This document shows, piece after piece, positions 1-8,196 of a stretch of 21,914 nucleotides of DNA (positions are counted from its first letter, which is position 1; each line of letters begins with the position of its first letter). The position numbers were made by a program, and so were the translations under genes. The notes under the pieces were generated by a model. The model was not told the DNA's origin and did not search any database. It was given only the letters and a program-made list of their open reading frames with translations. This stretch comes from an uncultured Lachnospiraceae bacterium. GTDB lineage: Bacteria; Bacillota; Clostridia; Lachnospirales; Lachnospiraceae. The stretch spans positions 1 through 21,914 of the forward strand of contig URPH01000030.1 in NCBI GenBank assembly GCA_900549665.1, read 5' to 3'.

Positions 1-103
1 TGCGTAAATCGCTACTTTCTCATGTTTGGCGGGTCCCAAGTTCAAAAGTCTTATCATGCAAGCATGAACGACTTTTTGACCTTTTGACCCTGATATCATA
101 TAA
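1..103 (-). repeat. Structured dispersed repeat, copy 1 (minus orientation, cut by window edge)
   Basis: Read on the minus strand, this segment matches 18391-18496 almost base for base, and it also matches the ends of the window at 20880-20910 and 21865-21914. The core folds as AAAAGTC (loop side TCATGC-TT-GCATGA) GACTTTT, and weaker pairing extends outward to GGGTC/GACCC. The match to copy 2 reaches position 1, so the element probably continues beyond the left edge. No coding capacity is seen. Confidence 0.85.
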
Positions 104-560
104 TATAACGCATGATATGGTTTACATAACTGATAAAAGAAAGATGTTTGCTATAAAATCATGAAAATGTTGAATAAATACGATAATTGCAAAAATAACG
201 ACTGCAACTTGCAAAAAAGATAATAAAAAATGTCGAGATATGTAGAAAAATAAATGTGCATAAATATGTGAAAAATGTGGATTTGTAGAAATATTAAATA
301 TGTTATTTTATTGTTTTGCAAGTTTTCTGTCATATAAAAATGCAAGTTTTAATTCTAAAAGGATATATACACTGAGTAACACGAATGAATATTATGTAAA
401 CTGACGCGCGGGCTGATTGGAAACAAAAAATAAAAATCCGGTCATAAAATGCAATGTGCCTGCGAATTATATATAGGGATTATACTTGAATTGTTAAGAT
501 AAATCGTAAAATTTAAAGAAATTTTAAAAGAAATATGATTGTTACCTATTTTATATATAG
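104..560. other. AT-rich non-coding stretch
   Basis: No convincing gene is present. The only open frame, minus strand 151-345, is Phe/Ile/Tyr-rich, as expected from AT-rich DNA. Visible structure is limited to an 11-nt perfect inverted repeat (AACTTGCAAAA at 206-216 against TTTTGCAAGTT at 314-324) and a second direct copy of TGCAAGTTTT at 341-350 (first at 317-326). These could be a regulator site or chance in AT-rich sequence. Confidence 0.6.
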
Positions 561-568
561 TAGTGATG

Positions 569-577
569 TGATAAAAT
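569..577 (+). promoter_or_regulatory. Candidate extended -10 promoter for the GH13 gene
   Basis: TGATAAAAT is an extended -10 (TGn followed by TAAAAT, one mismatch from TATAAT). It lies about 40 nt before the start codon. No good -35 is found at 17 nt spacing, so this relies on the extended -10 alone. Confidence 0.35.
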
Positions 578-617
578 AAGCACAAAATATTGTTGTTTCT
601 TTAAAGGAGGAAGCATG

Positions 618-1931
618 ATGTGGGCATATGAAAGTGTTTTTTATCAGATATATCCATTGGGGTTTTGCGGAGCGCCGTTTGAAAATGATGGGATTGAGGT
701 GTCACGAATTTTAAAGGTCATTGACTGGATCCCGCATATTAAAAAGGTTGGGGCCAATGCAGTTTATTTTTGCCCGGTGTTTGAATCGGATACACATGGA
801 TACAATACCAGGGATTATTCCAAAATTGATTGCAGGCTCGGAAGCAATGCTGATTTTAAAAAAGTCTGTGATGCATTGCATCAGGAAGGAATCAAGGTGA
901 TCCTGGACGGTGTGTTCAATCATGTTGGCCGTGGTTTCTGGGCTTTTCAGGATGTGCTGAAAAATAGAGAAAATTCGGCATACAGGGATTGGTTTTATCG
1001 TATAGATTTCGGCGGTAATTCCAATTACAATGATGGTCTCTGGTATGAAGGCTGGGAAGGCAATTACGATCTTGTCAAACTCAATCTGCGCAATGATGCT
1101 GTGAAGAATCATATTATGGAATGTGTGGAAGGCTGGATCAGGGAATTTGATATTGACGGTTTGAGACTGGATGTTGCATATTGTCTGGATCATGACTTTG
1201 TCAGACATCTGCGCTGGTTCTGTGATCAGAAAAAAGCGGATTTCTTCCTCGTCGGAGAAATGCTGCACGGTGATTACAATCAGATGGTCAATGACTCCAT
1301 GCTGCATTCAGCCACTAATTATGAATGCTACAAAGGATTATATTCCAGCTTTAACAGCATGAACATGTTTGAAATCAATCATTCACTGCTTCGTCAGTTC
1401 GGTCCGGAAAATTGGACACTGTACAAAGGAAAACATCTGTTATCATTTGTTGATAATCACGATGTAAGCAGGATTGCCAGCAATCTGACCAATGAAAAGC
1501 ATCTGCCTCTGATCTATGCGCTGATGTTCGGGATGCCCGGCATCCCCTGTGTATATTACGGAAGTGAATGGGGTGCAAAGGCTGACAAGAGTGAAGGCGA
1601 TCCGGCTCTTCGTGCCTGCTTTGATAAACCGGAATACAACGAACTGACAGAATGGATCCACAAGCTGAGTGAAGCCAAAAAGCACAGTAAGGCTCTCAAC
1701 TATGGAGATTTCAGATCGGTTGTACTGACCAACAAGCAGTGTATTTTTGAAAGAAAATGTGATGATGAGCGGGTTTTGGTTGCGATTAATGCAGACAGCG
1801 AAAGCTATACGGCTCATTTTGATGCAGGGTGTGGTATGGCGGTAGATATGATCACCGGTAAGGCACATGATTTTGGAGGAGGAAGTGAGCTTCCGGCATA
1901 TAGTGCAGCTTTCTGGAAAATGGAAAAATAG
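618..1931 (+). CDS. GH13 alpha-amylase family glycoside hydrolase (intracellular)
   Basis: This 437-residue enzyme should hydrolyse alpha-1,4 (possibly alpha-1,6) glucosidic bonds of maltodextrins or related oligosaccharides. The four conserved GH13 regions are present in order: DGVFNH (about 97-102), GLRLDVAY with the nucleophile Asp185, VGEMLHG with the acid/base Glu214, and FVDNHD with Asp282. There is no signal peptide, so it is probably cytoplasmic and acts on imported oligosaccharides. The protein is compact, without the N-terminal domain of classical neopullulanases. An AAAGGAGG at 603-610 sits 7 nt before the ATG at 618 and only 4 nt before the ATG at 615, so 618 is preferred; the 615 start adds one Met. 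The ABC ATPase gene begins 33 nt downstream with no terminator between, so co-transcription is possible although the functions look unrelated. Exact substrate specificity cannot be read from the sequence. Confidence 0.93.
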   Translation: MWAYESVFYQIYPLGFCGAPFENDGIEVSRILKVIDWIPHIKKVGANAVYFCPVFESDTHGYNTRDYSKIDCRLGSNADFKKVCDALHQEGIKVILDGVFNHVGRGFWAFQDVLKNRENSAYRDWFYRIDFGGNSNYNDGLWYEGWEGNYDLVKLNLRNDAVKNHIMECVEGWIREFDIDGLRLDVAYCLDHDFVRHLRWFCDQKKADFFLVGEMLHGDYNQMVNDSMLHSATNYECYKGLYSSFNSMNMFEINHSLLRQFGPENWTLYKGKHLLSFVDNHDVSRIASNLTNEKHLPLIYALMFGMPGIPCVYYGSEWGAKADKSEGDPALRACFDKPEYNELTEWIHKLSEAKKHSKALNYGDFRSVVLTNKQCIFERKCDDERVLVAINADSESYTAHFDAGCGMAVDMITGKAHDFGGGSELPAYSAAFWKMEK

Positions 1932-1964
1932 ACCGGTTCTGTTTGCAGAAAGAGAAAGGATATT

Positions 1965-2696
1965 ATGAAGGAACAACAGCCTGTTATTACAGTGAAAAAT
2001 CTGTACAAGATATATAAAGTGGGAGATACAAAGGTGAGGGCATTAAACGGTGTCAGCTTTGATATCCGTCGTGGTGAGTTTTGCGCGATCGTCGGTGCTT
2101 CCGGATCCGGAAAATCTACCTTATTAAATATGCTTGCTGGATTGGAAAAGCCTACCAAGGGTGAAATTGTCATCGCAGGTGAGCATATAGAGACCAAATC
2201 AGAAAATGCTCTGGTGGCATTTCGCCGGGAGCATATCGGTTTCATTTTTCAGTCATTCAATCTGCTGTCAACGATGAATGCAGTTGAAAATATTGCGTTG
2301 CCGCTTACCTTTCAGGGAATGGATAAGGAAAAGAGAACCAGACTGGCACAAAAGGCGATCAAGATGGTAGGGCTGGAAAAATATGGTAAACACAAGCCGA
2401 CACAGATGTCAGGCGGTCAGCAGCAGCGTATCGGTGTCGCCCGCGCGCTGGTAGTTGATCCGGAAATTATTTTTGCCGATGAACCGACCGGTAATCTGGA
2501 TTCCAGAACATCCGAAGAAATCATGGGGCTTATGAGAAAGGTTGTAGAGGAAAAAGGACAGACCCTGATCATGGTTACGCACGATAATCATCTGGCAGAA
2601 TATGCAGACCGTATTTTTCACATTAAGGATGGAAAGATTTTAAAAATAGAAGACAGACGACCGGAGTCAAAAGCGGTCTTGGACACAATATCATAA
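1965..2696 (+). CDS. ABC transporter ATP-binding protein, MacB/LolD-like
   Basis: This 243-residue cytoplasmic ATPase would power the permease encoded at 4486-5868. Visible motifs are Walker A GASGSGKST (44-52), Q-loop Gln96 in FQSFNL, the ABC signature MSGGQQQR (148-155), Walker B IIFADEP (168-174) followed by the D-loop region TGNLDS, and H-loop His206. The MSGGQQQR signature and the ADEPTGNLD stretch are characteristic of the LolD/MacB/FtsE type, which works with FtsX-domain permeases and couples ATP hydrolysis to extracytoplasmic conformational change or export. An AAAGG upstream of the ATG serves as ribosome binding site. The order ATPase, secreted protein, permease indicates one transport unit. 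The transported substrate is unknown. Confidence 0.93.
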   Translation: MKEQQPVITVKNLYKIYKVGDTKVRALNGVSFDIRRGEFCAIVGASGSGKSTLLNMLAGLEKPTKGEIVIAGEHIETKSENALVAFRREHIGFIFQSFNLLSTMNAVENIALPLTFQGMDKEKRTRLAQKAIKMVGLEKYGKHKPTQMSGGQQQRIGVARALVVDPEIIFADEPTGNLDSRTSEEIMGLMRKVVEEKGQTLIMVTHDNHLAEYADRIFHIKDGKILKIEDRRPESKAVLDTIS

Positions 2697-2728
2697 ATGT
2701 GCAGTATATGTTAACGTGGAGATTAAAA

Positions 2729-4462
2729 ATGAAGGATGGAATGAAGATGAAAAAAACATGGGGAAAACGAAATGTTAAAAGAAAATTTAACAAAGCAAAA
2801 TTAGCGGCGCTGACATTGGCTGTGGCAATGACGGCAACTGAGATTTCGGCTCTTTTTGGAGGAATGACAAGCCCGGTTTTTGCGACAGAGCTGTCAGGAC
2901 TTCCGGCAACAGGAAATGATTCCAATAAGAGCACGACTGATGACGGCAAAAAAGATACCACAGATACCAAAGATCCCAACAAAAAAGACGATAGCAAAAA
3001 AGACGATAAAACGACCACAGACGATGCCACGGATGATACAAAGGATACCACTCCGATCAGTACTAGCGATTTTATCATGGTAGGCGGTGACTGGGTGACA
3101 CCGACTGCTGTATACGGACAGACGGTTAATGTGGTACTTCCGGTTGTTAATATGTCGATTACCGGACTTACCAATGTCATTGTGACACCGGTGATCGCAT
3201 CTGACAGCAAGGAATGGCCGTTTGAAATCCAGACAAGCGGATATACCCAGACAATTCCGGATCTTCCCGGAAAAGGAAACGGACAAAATGATATGGATCG
3301 CCGCCGGGAGCTGACATGGACCTTCAAGACAAGAGCGGATGTGTTGAACGGTTATTACAAAATCCCGTTTGATGTGATTTATTACAGTGGTGATTCCTAT
3401 GAAAAGGCTACACTGACAACATGGGTGAGGGTCATTGGTGCGCCGGGCAGCGGACAGCTGACTGACGGTGGATCTGCTTTGTCAACACCGCGTGTTATTA
3501 TCACGGGATTTGACACGGTTCCGAGTGAAGTGCATGCAGGAGATACATTTACACTGACTCTTCATCTTAAAAATACATCCAAGAGGACGGCTGTATCCAA
3601 CATGCAGGTGGATCTGACTACGCCCTCTGCCGGAACGGATACGTCTTCTACTTATGAGGCATTCCTTCCGACCAGCGGTTCCAATACTCTTTATGTAGAA
3701 CGTATTGGCGCTAATTCTACGGAAGATGTTTCTATAGAAATGACTGCAAAAGCAGATCTGTCCCAGAAACCTTACGCAATATCAGTCAACATGGCTTATG
3801 AGGATTCAAATTATGCCGCATATACAGCCAAGGCAGATGTTTCTATCCCGGTCAACCAGGATGCGCGCTTTGATGTCGGCAGCATGGAAATCATGCCGAC
3901 TGATATTACTGTCGGAGGACAGAGCAATGTAATGTTCAGTATTTACAACACAGGTAAGACAACCCTTTACAATGTACAGGTTAAATTTGAGGCCGACTCT
4001 ATTACAGAGACCAGCAGCTTTATCGGAAAGATCGATCCCGGTGCAACAGGTAATGTTGATGCAATGATCGAAGGCGCAGCCGCAACCATGGATGACGGAA
4101 CAGTAAAGGCTGTTATATCATATGAAGATGACGCCGGAAATGTTTCTACACAGGAAGAGACTTTTACTTTATTTGTATCTGAAGAAAGTTATGATGATTT
4201 TGATTACAGTGATATGCCCGCGGAAGATGAGGAAAGCGGAAATTCCCATGTAGGACTGATTATTGCCATTGTGATTGTTGTGATCATTGCGGCTGTCGTT
4301 GCAGCTGTTATTATCCTCAAAAAGAGAAAAAAGAAAAAAGAGCAGAAGGAATTAGAGGATGAACTGTCAGATGACGATGACACAGAGACAGATGACGGTA
4401 CAGAGACAGAAGGCGAGAAGGAGCAGGAAGCTGCAGAAAACGATTCCGCAGATGAAGATTAA
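2729..4462 (+). CDS. Secreted, membrane-anchored CARDB/COG1361-like protein of the ABC unit
   Basis: This is an exported protein of about 577 residues. The N-terminus is very basic, followed by a hydrophobic segment and a likely signal peptidase site after SPVFA. Next comes a Thr/Asp/Lys-rich low-complexity linker (about residues 55-110). The middle holds beta-rich modules of the CARDB/NEW3 kind, with recognisable Ig-like phrases such as VHAGDTFTLTLHLKNTS and VGGQSNVMFSIYNTGKT. A C-terminal transmembrane helix (about 508-533), a Lys/Arg cluster and a long acidic cytoplasmic tail complete it. GTGGAG at 2716-2721 lies 7 nt before the ATG at 2729, so that start is chosen over the ATG at 2699, which has no ribosome binding site. 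Its position between the ATPase and the permease suggests it replaces the MacA-like periplasmic adaptor as an extracellular partner. That role is inference. Confidence 0.85.
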   Translation: MKDGMKMKKTWGKRNVKRKFNKAKLAALTLAVAMTATEISALFGGMTSPVFATELSGLPATGNDSNKSTTDDGKKDTTDTKDPNKKDDSKKDDKTTTDDATDDTKDTTPISTSDFIMVGGDWVTPTAVYGQTVNVVLPVVNMSITGLTNVIVTPVIASDSKEWPFEIQTSGYTQTIPDLPGKGNGQNDMDRRRELTWTFKTRADVLNGYYKIPFDVIYYSGDSYEKATLTTWVRVIGAPGSGQLTDGGSALSTPRVIITGFDTVPSEVHAGDTFTLTLHLKNTSKRTAVSNMQVDLTTPSAGTDTSSTYEAFLPTSGSNTLYVERIGANSTEDVSIEMTAKADLSQKPYAISVNMAYEDSNYAAYTAKADVSIPVNQDARFDVGSMEIMPTDITVGGQSNVMFSIYNTGKTTLYNVQVKFEADSITETSSFIGKIDPGATGNVDAMIEGAAATMDDGTVKAVISYEDDAGNVSTQEETFTLFVSEESYDDFDYSDMPAEDEESGNSHVGLIIAIVIVVIIAAVVAAVIILKKRKKKKEQKELEDELSDDDDTETDDGTETEGEKEQEAAENDSADED

Positions 4463-4485
4463 CAGTCCGGAAAAGGAGATGTTTT

Positions 4486-5868
4486 ATGAAGTTTCTGGAT
4501 TTGCTGAGGCTTAGTACCAGCAATTTATTTAAAAGAAAATTAAGAACCGCGCTGACGATTCTTGGTGTTATGATCGGTGTTGCGTCTATTGTGGTCATGG
4601 TATCTCTCGGACTTGGACTGAGCCGTTCGGTCACAGAGGATGCTGCAAACTATGGAAGTCTTAACAGTGTGCAGGTCACGGATGCGTCCAATGGTTATTT
4701 TTATATGGGCAATGATTCTCAGACTGATAAAGATGAAAACAAGCGTCTGGATGATGATGCGATCGCCGAATTGGAGGCACTGCCCAATGTGACGCGTGTT
4801 GTCCCCATGCTTAGTATGGATGTGCTGATTAAATGTGGTGCTTATGAAGGATATTGTACCCTGTACGGTGTTCCGGACGGATATCTGGAAACCCAGAATG
4901 TCAAACTGGCAGAAGGCACCTTTCCATCTGAAAATGGCGGCATGCTCAATGTTATGTATGGCAATATGGTCATTTCGCAGATGAGCAATCAAAAGACACA
5001 GAGTGGATATTGGTATGACGGTACTCTTCCGGATATTGACCTTATGAAGGATACGGTACTTTTTATTCTGGATCAGGATGCTTACTGGCAGTATCAGAAC
5101 GGCGGAACCGCTGAGGACGGTACGGCGGTGGCAATGCCCAAAAAACATCTGTTCCAGGCAAGCGGTATCGTGGCAGGCGGTCCGGATGATTACAATTCTT
5201 ACAGTTATGACATATACTGCAATATTGATGATCTGATGGCTGTTGTGAAAAAAGATTTTAAAAATAAGACAGTTCCCGGACAGCCCACAACGGCATCCGG
5301 AAAGCCCTATAAGCAGTTATTTTATTCGAAGCTTATTGTAGAAACCGATTCCATGGATCATGTATCGGAGCTGCAAAAGGAGATCAGCAGCCTCGGATAT
5401 AGTGCATATAGTGATGCCGACTGGATCGCCCAGCAGCAAAAAACGATGGGTTACATCCAACTGGTTCTCGGCGGAATTGGTGCGGTTTCTCTACTGGTAG
5501 CGGCAATTGGTATTGCCAATACCATGATGATGTCGATTTACGAAAGAACCAAAGAGATTGGAATTATGAAGGTCTTAGGCTGCGATATGCGTAATATCCA
5601 GGGGATGTTTTTGATGGAAGCCGGCTTTATCGGATTGATCGGTGGTGTTGCCGGTCTTTTGATCAGTTATATTCTCTCGGTCATTGTCAATGCTGTTGTA
5701 AAAAATATGGGATCGGATATGGGACTGAGTGGAGGTATTTCCTACATCCCACCGTGGCTTGCGCTGGCATCGCTTGTGTTTGCCGTTTTAGTCGGAATGA
5801 TAGCTGGATTCTTCCCGTCACTTCGTGCCATGAAGCTCAGCCCGTTAGCTGCAATCCGCAATGAATAG
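4486..5868 (+). CDS. ABC transporter permease, MacB/FtsX family
   Basis: The 460-residue permease has the MacB layout: a cytoplasmic N-terminus (KRKLRTALTILGVMIGV), a first membrane helix (about 20-43), a large extracellular MacB_PCD-like domain (about 45-310), and a C-terminal FtsX domain with three helices (about 323-347, 373-399, 420-443). The phrases YERTKEIGIMKVLG and RAMKLSPLAAIRNE at the C-terminus are typical of the family. AAGGAG precedes the ATG at good spacing and the gap from the secreted protein gene is 23 nt. Together with the ATPase at 1965 it forms a mechanotransmission-type ABC system. Candidate roles are export of a peptide or antibiotic, or control of envelope remodelling; the sequence does not decide between them. 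Confidence 0.93.
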   Translation: MKFLDLLRLSTSNLFKRKLRTALTILGVMIGVASIVVMVSLGLGLSRSVTEDAANYGSLNSVQVTDASNGYFYMGNDSQTDKDENKRLDDDAIAELEALPNVTRVVPMLSMDVLIKCGAYEGYCTLYGVPDGYLETQNVKLAEGTFPSENGGMLNVMYGNMVISQMSNQKTQSGYWYDGTLPDIDLMKDTVLFILDQDAYWQYQNGGTAEDGTAVAMPKKHLFQASGIVAGGPDDYNSYSYDIYCNIDDLMAVVKKDFKNKTVPGQPTTASGKPYKQLFYSKLIVETDSMDHVSELQKEISSLGYSAYSDADWIAQQQKTMGYIQLVLGGIGAVSLLVAAIGIANTMMMSIYERTKEIGIMKVLGCDMRNIQGMFLMEAGFIGLIGGVAGLLISYILSVIVNAVVKNMGSDMGLSGGISYIPPWLALASLVFAVLVGMIAGFFPSLRAMKLSPLAAIRNE

Positions 5869-5901
5869 GATCGACAAAAAATATCTGAAATTCAGGAAAT
5901 G

Positions 5902-5941
5902 AAAATTGCGTGAACCGTTTTGCGGTCTGCGCAATTTTTTT
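5902..5941 (+). terminator. Intrinsic terminator after the ABC permease
   Basis: AAAATTGCG pairs with CGCAATTTT and an inner ACCG/CGGT stem lies around a TTTTG loop. A run of seven or more T follows directly. It lies 34 nt past the permease stop. Confidence 0.9.
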
Positions 5942-6026
5942 GTTGTAAAAAACGTTTTTTAGGTAAATTGTCTCATAAGTAATAATAAAAATTGTATTTT
6001 TTATTATGGAACAATGTCCGGCTTTA

Positions 6027-6035
6027 TGATATACT
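6027..6035 (+). promoter_or_regulatory. Candidate extended -10 promoter of the coiled-coil gene
   Basis: TGATATACT is an extended -10 (TGn plus TATACT). The best -35 at 17 nt spacing is TGGAAC at 6007-6012, which is weak. A start near 6042 would give a leader of about 80 nt. ATACT and AGTAT flank the -10 as a short inverted repeat. Confidence 0.45.
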
Positions 6036-6120
6036 TTATGTAGTATTTAGGTACATGACTGCATCAGGCACAATGAGAGATACCGGGGAATACAAATATT
6101 GGATATAGGGGCGAAGAAAA

Positions 6121-7839
6121 ATGCAGGATAACGGAATGGACGCAGCAAGAAAAGCAGCAGAAGAGGCAGCAAGAAAAGCAGCGGCAGCAGCAGCTATGAA
6201 GGCAGCAGCAGAGGCCGGTGGCGATGAGGCTGCACAAAGACAGGCAAAGCAGGCAAGAGAAGCTTTGGCAAGAGCAAAGCAGGAACAGCATCAGGCACAG
6301 CAGCAGGTTCAAAATGCCGGTGAAGGCAACAAGGCCGGTTCCGCAGAAGAAGCCAAGCGCCAGTCAACAGAAATCGCCGCTAAGAGAAGAGCGGTTGATG
6401 CATCAATAAGAGTCGCAGAAGAAGTAGCAAGACAGGCTGCACATGAGGCAGTAGAAAAAGGATCCAGCGAAAAGGATGCTGCAAGAAAGGTTATGGAAGA
6501 GGAGACGATCCGCAAGGCGATTACCGAATCTACCAAGCAGCTTGCAGAAGAGGTTGCCAAACGTGTTGCAGATGAAAATAATGCAAAGGTAGCAGGAATT
6601 GTCAAAAAGTGTGATGAAGTTGTACAAAAGGCAAAGGCAGATACCAGGGAAAAGGCTGAATCCGATGCCAGGACACAGCTTTCGGATATGCTGATCAAAG
6701 CTCAGGAAGATACGGAAAAGTCTATCAAAGAGCTTATGGATAAGACAGAAGAGGCTGCCAAAAAGAAATGTGAAGAAAGCACAGCCGGTGCGAAAAAGGC
6801 ACAGGAGACTGCAGAGGCAGATGCCCAGAAGAAATTAGAAGAAAAACAGGAAGCTGCCAGAAAGAAATATGAGGAGATCCTGGCAGAAGCCAAAAAGAAT
6901 TATGAAGAGACTGTAGCATCTTCCAAAAAGGAATGTGAAGATACGATCGCAGCAAGCCGTGAAAAATGCACATTGTCTATCCAAAATGCAGAGGAAACGG
7001 CAAGAACTGCCATTGAAGCTACCAGAGCCAAGGCAGAGGCAGAGGGAAAGGCCAAGATCCTTGCGCTTAAGACCAAGGCAGAGGCAGAAGCTAATGCTGC
7101 AATTGCTGACAAGGTAAAAGCTGCGGAGGAGGTTGCCAAGGTAAAGGCATCCGAAGAGATCCGCAAGGCAGAAGCAGAAACCGCCAATCGTGTGGAAGAG
7201 ATCGTCAGACAGGAGATCTTCAAGAAAGCCGTAGATGAAGCAGTTGATGCCATGGGCCAGATAGAAGCTGACAAGGCAAGAAAAGCTGAGGAAGAAAGAA
7301 TCCGTCGGGAAGCAGAGGCAGAGCGCCTGAGAAAAGAAGCAGAGGCCAAGGCCAAGGCCGAAGCTGAGGCTGAAGCGCGTCGAATTGAAGAAGAGCGCCG
7401 CAGAAAAGAAGAAGAAGCCAAGGCAAGGGCTGAAGCGGCAGAAAAACAGCGCAAGGCGGCTGAAGCACTTGCTTTCAAACAGATACAGGAAGAAGAAAGA
7501 AGAAAAGCTGCGGCAGCCGGCGTGACAACAGCTCAGAGTGGACCGAGCGCGGCAGCAGTTGCGGCAGTCAGGGCAGCAACGTCTACCCAGCCTGGTATGA
7601 CATCCACTCAGCCTGGTATGACATCTACCCAACCCGGTATGACATCTACCCAGCCCGGTGCAATGTCCACCCAACCCGGAAAGCCTACCATCACAATGCC
7701 CGGCGGTGGCGGTAAATTATCCTTTGCCGAGTTTGAGCAGGCAGCTAAAAAACTCAAAATTTTACTGGATAACGGTATTATTTCCCAGGAAGAGTTTGCA
7801 GCAGAAAAACAGAGACTGGTTGCCAATATGGAGATTTAA
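6121..7839 (+). CDS. Ala/Glu/Lys-rich coiled-coil protein with C-terminal SHOCT domain
   Basis: This 572-residue cytoplasmic protein has no signal peptide or membrane segment. Residues about 1-470 are almost uninterrupted charged, Ala-rich heptad-type helix with phrases such as AEAEAEARRIEEERRRKEEE, predicting a long coiled coil or rod. A Pro/Thr/Gln linker follows, with five heptapeptides of the type TSTQPGM. The last roughly 40 residues (KLSFAEFEQAAKKL, LDNGIISQEEFAAEKQRL) match the SHOCT short C-terminal domain, often an oligomerisation or anchoring module. AGGGGCG at 6107-6113 is the ribosome binding site. The gene stands alone between two terminators, so it is monocistronic. Database hits to TolA, IF2 or tail-fibre proteins would probably be compositional. 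A scaffold or filament role is a guess from architecture only. Confidence 0.8.
   Translation: MQDNGMDAARKAAEEAARKAAAAAAMKAAAEAGGDEAAQRQAKQAREALARAKQEQHQAQQQVQNAGEGNKAGSAEEAKRQSTEIAAKRRAVDASIRVAEEVARQAAHEAVEKGSSEKDAARKVMEEETIRKAITESTKQLAEEVAKRVADENNAKVAGIVKKCDEVVQKAKADTREKAESDARTQLSDMLIKAQEDTEKSIKELMDKTEEAAKKKCEESTAGAKKAQETAEADAQKKLEEKQEAARKKYEEILAEAKKNYEETVASSKKECEDTIAASREKCTLSIQNAEETARTAIEATRAKAEAEGKAKILALKTKAEAEANAAIADKVKAAEEVAKVKASEEIRKAEAETANRVEEIVRQEIFKKAVDEAVDAMGQIEADKARKAEEERIRREAEAERLRKEAEAKAKAEAEAEARRIEEERRRKEEEAKARAEAAEKQRKAAEALAFKQIQEEERRKAAAAGVTTAQSGPSAAAVAAVRAATSTQPGMTSTQPGMTSTQPGMTSTQPGAMSTQPGKPTITMPGGGGKLSFAEFEQAAKKLKILLDNGIISQEEFAAEKQRLVANMEI
7579..7683 (+). repeat. In-frame 21-nt tandem repeat (5 units) in the coiled-coil gene
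   Basis: Five consecutive 21-nt units encode T/M-S-T-Q-P-G-M/A/K heptapeptides. Units differ mostly at third codon positions (CAG/CAA, CCT/CCC, TCT/TCC), so the peptide is better conserved than the DNA. That argues for selection on the linker rather than a very recent slippage event. Confidence 0.9.
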
Positions 7840-7894
7840 AACCGGTTGATATTACATATGCTATCAGCAGCAATACAAATTCAAAAAGTGTTTT

Positions 7895-7930
7895 AAAACA
7901 GGAGATTGACAAAGATCTCCTGTTTTTTTG
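7895..7930 (+). terminator. Intrinsic terminator after the coiled-coil gene
   Basis: A perfect 10-bp stem, AACAGGAGAT with ATCTCCTGTT, encloses an 8-nt loop and is followed by a T-run. Confidence 0.93.
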
Positions 7931-7951
7931 TAAAAAAATTAAAATTGGGGC

Positions 7952-7980
7952 TTTTCAAGTTTAAAACTTTATGCTATTAT
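7952..7980 (+). promoter_or_regulatory. Promoter of tRNA-Pro
   Basis: TTTTCA (7952-7957), a 17-nt spacer and TATTAT (7975-7980) with an extended TGC before the -10. It lies 12 nt upstream of the mature tRNA 5' end and directly after the preceding terminator. Confidence 0.6.
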
Positions 7981-7991
7981 ATGTCTTGTGC

Positions 7992-8065
7992 CGTGGTGTG
8001 GCTCAGCTTGGTAGAGCGCTACATTAGGGATGTAGAGGCCGCAGGTTCAAATCCTGTCACCGCGA
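7992..8065 (+). tRNA. tRNA-Pro, anticodon AGG
   Basis: The 74 nt fold into a complete cloverleaf. The acceptor is CGTGGTG/CACCGCG with one G-U pair at 3:70. The D arm is GCTC/GAGC, the anticodon arm CTACA/TGTAG with loop TTAGGGA, the variable loop has 5 nt, and the T arm is GCAGG/CCTGT with loop TTCAAAT. The discriminator is A. C1:G72 and A73 are bacterial proline identity elements, and the anticodon at 8026-8028 is AGG, decoding CCU and, if A34 is converted to inosine, CCC/CCA. CCA is not encoded (TCA follows). An A34 proline tRNA is uncommon in bacteria. Confidence 0.95.
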
Positions 8066-8067
8066 TC

Positions 8068-8101
8068 AAACGGAATTCTTTTGCAGAGTTCCGTTTTTTT
8101 A
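8068..8101 (+). terminator. Intrinsic terminator of tRNA-Pro
   Basis: An 11-bp stem AAACGGAATTC with GAGTTCCGTTT (one G-U pair), a loop of about 7 nt, and a T-run. It starts 3 nt after the tRNA. Confidence 0.93.
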
Positions 8102-8196
8102 TTTTAATTTATTTTGTCGCATACAGGCAGACAGCCTTCTGCAAAAGACTGTAGATGAGCGGATGCCGGAAATGAAAGGAAAAGGGAGATACAGGT

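Noticed and set aside
151..345. 64-residue open frame on the minus strand
   Set aside because: Phe/Ile/Tyr-rich composition expected from AT-rich non-coding DNA, with no family resemblance.
6835..7674. Long minus-strand open frames opposite the coiled-coil gene
   Set aside because: Ser/Phe/Leu/Cys-rich shadows caused by the GCA/GAA/AAG codon bias of the real gene.
7906..8154. Open frame covering the tRNA
   Set aside because: It runs through a terminator, a tRNA and a second terminator.
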